Source: Kalmusia sp. IMI 367209
Lineage: Eukaryota > Ascomycota > Dothideomycetes > Pleosporales > Didymosphaeriaceae
Length of the DNA stretch: 64,000 nucleotides
Assembly (NCBI GenBank): GCA_027946365.1
Contig: JAPEUQ010000013.1
Location: forward strand, 1,240,001-1,304,000
Direction of reading: 5' to 3'
Positions 61,548 through 64,000 of this stretch are shown in pieces. The number at the start of each line of letters is the position of its first letter. The stretch's first letter is position 1. Position numbers and translations under genes: made by a program. The notes under the pieces are model-generated. The model was not told the DNA's origin. It did not search any database and saw nothing but the letters and a program-made list of their open reading frames with translations.

Positions 61548-62298
61548 GCTACGGTTGCGACGTCAGAGGAGGCTTGGGCTCCTGAACGGGCGCGAGCGTC
61601 GCAGTGCGGGGTGCGGCGCCGGGGCGCGCTGTACGAAAGACGTCGGCGGGCGATGGCGGCAAGCGAAGTGACTGCGCAGTTGGAGGGGGCTGCAGGTGAG
61701 AGGCAGTTGCGTCGCGGTTTAGGGGTGGGGTTGCTGTCTTCTGCGGCCACGATCAATGTTTCACGTCCGGGGCATGCGGTGTTGACAACAGTCATGCGCC
61801 GACTCTGGATTCAGCCGGTCGATATCAAGGCGCGAACAAGTCGCCGGTTCTATCTTGCTCCTGTACCTGTGCGGGTTAGTGGTTAGTATCCGTCGCAGTG
61901 CCGACGGCGGTGTGCTGTTGTCGAGGGGTCGTCTGGTGGTTTGTTGTTCCGCCAGCCTCTTGCTTTCCCGTGTGGCTGAACGGTTGCGGTTGGAAACGCC
62001 GCTAGGCTTAATAAGACCACCTTGAAATTTCACATCTCACATGCATCGGGCACTCTCGACATCGGGGCTGTCGCGTCGTTTTTTTATATAGGCTGTGAGT
62101 TTGCGCTTCCTGCATTCATCTCATTGCCATCCGAACACCTCGCCCTATCCTGAACTAAAGCTGAAACGCCTCATGCCGTAGCCTTGCCGGGCCCACCGTC
62201 ATCCAATCTGCCAGAAAAGATAAACCCATGCCGTTATATACATATCACTACAAACCTAGTATGTACAATAATTTCCCTAGGAAACTTATATCAAGCTC
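61548..62298. other. Intergenic between nudE and carrier gene
   Basis: About 750 bases upstream of nudE and downstream of the carrier gene. No supported gene. Confidence 0.55.
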
Positions 62299-63661
62299 TC
62301 AATCTTCTCGACCCATCTTTTCCTGCACCTGCTTTGATGCAGCACTGGCCAGCTCATCTGCTTGGTGCGACCCATTTGCCACGGCTTCTTGTACTCTTGC
62401 TGCAGCGGACCCTGCGGCTTCAACACCTTTCGCATATGCACCAACAACCTCCTCTTTCCCTTGCTCGTAAACATCCTGCGCTTGCTCAGATGCCATCTTC
62501 GTAAGCTCCTCAGGACTAGGGTACTGCTTGAGTGACCTCAAGATAAGATAATACAAATTGATGATGACGACGTGGATCTGTTCTTTCATAAGCATCGTGA
62601 TCCCATGCGAGAAGAATCCCTTCAGGACTTCTGCGCCCAGGCCCTGGTATAATGCCCACGGGCCTTCGGCATTCGCAATGCGTAGTATAGTGCTAAACAC
62701 AGTCCGTTGCCTCGCTCGCGCTGTAGGCGACTTGCTGGCATTGTCAAATTTCTCGGTCTCGGATGTGGAACCGGTGGTCTGGGACGGCTTCTGCGAGGAC
62801 ACCTGGGCCCGCGTTTTGGCGAGCGAAAAGGGATACGTGATGGTCGACGCCAGCGCTTTGCTGACCGCCGCTAGAAGGAAGGTGATTCGAGCTCCGGGAT
62901 CGGTTCGTTTGTCTCGCGACACGAGTAGCTGCAATAACATTTTGTGCAGCAGGAAGGTAATGGAGGGATTGAGAGTCAATACCAAACTCGCCGAGTAGCC
63001 TGACCAAAAGCCTCGCAGCCCTTTTTCATCCCGAATCTGTAGCGCTATATCCGTAGCGCTCAGGTTCGGACTAAGAGAGGATGTAGGATTCCTTGAAGCA
63101 ATCATAGCCGCTATTTGTTTGCGCGTTACAACATTTTGTATCGGAGTCGTCCAGAACTTTGAGAACGCGCCAGCGAGGACACCAACGCCGATTTCATCCA
63201 AAGCTGATAAACTGCGCGACCCCCGTGCTACCCTCCTCTTTTGGCCGATGTAAGAGTATGCAAGGAAGAATAGGAAGCTGTCTGCGACACCCTTCAGTGT
63301 CTCCTGCCAAACTCCACTGTAGAATGCCCCAATGCCCCCCTCGCTCTTGTAAATCTTATCGATTGCGTCAAGGATACCACGATAGTCGGCGTGTCTATCG
63401 TTGGTCTGAAATTGTTTCTGCACTTGCAGTCGCGTGACCACAAGGTCAAGAGGATAAGTGAGGACCTTTGAGATGGCGGTTCCTGCGGCACCCGACATCG
63501 CATGACCAAGCGCAGGTAATGCAGGCCCTATTGCGCCCCTGCGTGAGGTCTCCTCATTTGAAACATGGTAGAGCGTGAAAGCATCCTACATCAGTCAATA
63601 GATAAATCTACGATACGAGCGTGGAAGAACTTACGAGCTGCGAAATGTAGACATGCGCCAT
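62299..63661 (-). CDS. ANT1: Peroxisomal-type adenine nucleotide carrier (mitochondrial carrier family)
   Basis: Exons 63661-63635 and 63585-62299 give 437 aa; the first exon encodes only MAHVYISQL. The 49-nt intron has GTAAGT and TGTAG borders. Three carrier repeats are seen through their signatures YPLDLVVTRLQVQK, TPIQNVVTRKQ and YPFSLAKTRAQVS. The closest known type is the yeast Ant1/PMP34 group, which moves ATP into peroxisomes for fatty acid activation; this is inferred from the divergent second signature. After the carrier body comes an unusual tail of about 65 residues, Ala/Glu/Gln-rich (EQAQDVYEQGKEEVVGAYAK), probably an amphipathic helix. The substrate is not proven. Confidence 0.85.
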
Positions 63662-64000
63662 GGCAATAAATCGATGTCCTGCTCAAATAACAATAAATGT
63701 TCTGGAGACGTAAATACCGCACGTCAGGCTTCGGGAAGGGTGTCATGCATAGTATTGAAAGCAAGCGGAGTCGGGGGGTTGACGTTGAAGACGGGTCCGC
63801 TCTTTGTGTCACAGGCGCCGACGTCATGCAGCTACCGGTAGACCTCGGATGTCGACCTGCGCTCCTAAGATTGCTCATCCACATCACATTATAGTTTACG
63901 CAATGCGCCCTAGGGCTGGTTGAATCGGTTAGAGTAATAATACTAATATCCTTTTTACGACATATAGATGACCGATTCTGCGCTTTGAATACTTTAAGGT
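63662..64000. other. Carrier promoter and window end
   Basis: 339 bases upstream of the carrier start; no supported gene. Confidence 0.5.

Overview
The window is nuclear DNA from a filamentous ascomycete, most likely Pezizomycotina and perhaps Dothideomycetes (inference). Genes carry short introns, mostly 45-80 nt, with GT-AG borders and branch points such as TACTGAC or CTAAC. They lie on both strands and are not in operons. The families are typically fungal: DOT1, TIM9, HOT13, U1-70K, mL43, TPI, a FEX fluoride exporter, ACC1, nudE, an S10 carboxypeptidase, an AA16-type LPMO and a DUF8021 secreted protein.

Layout. 1-0.9 kb: a RING-like gene with an acidic tail, possibly cut by the window edge. 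0.9-6.8 kb: gene-poor relic DNA with an unidentified decayed gene, an amidase pseudogene split by a 384-bp inverted-repeat element, and a relic resembling the C-terminus of fungal TPR proteins. 6.8-12 kb: NAD-dependent epimerase, DOT1 and a GPI-anchored wall protein. 14.2-24.4 kb: RhoGAP, TIM9, a possible 41-aa spliced micro-protein, a DCG1-type racemase, an F-box protein and the DUF8021 protein. 24.4-28.2 kb: AT-rich and gene-poor. 28.2-38.6 kb: U1-70K and mL43 (divergent pair), TPI1, HOT13, FEX, uracil phosphoribosyltransferase and a second F-box protein. 40.9-49.8 kb: secreted carboxypeptidase, a Cys-rich tail-anchored-like protein, a PIF1-type helicase, the LPMO and an ABM-domain protein. 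50.5-57.6 kb: ACC1 (2278 aa). 59.7-63.7 kb: nudE and a peroxisomal-type carrier.

Most genes are housekeeping functions: gene silencing, splicing, mitochondrial import and translation, glycolysis, lipid synthesis and dynein regulation. Accessory content sits in the two relic regions.

The most unusual signal is a set of single-base frame breaks in otherwise well-conserved genes, confined to about 30.8-42.4 kb: TPI1 twice, FEX, UPRT and the carboxypeptidase. All lie in C or G runs. Long genes outside this stretch, including the 6.8-kb ACC1 coding sequence, are intact. This looks like a patch of poor consensus sequence, though real decay is not excluded.
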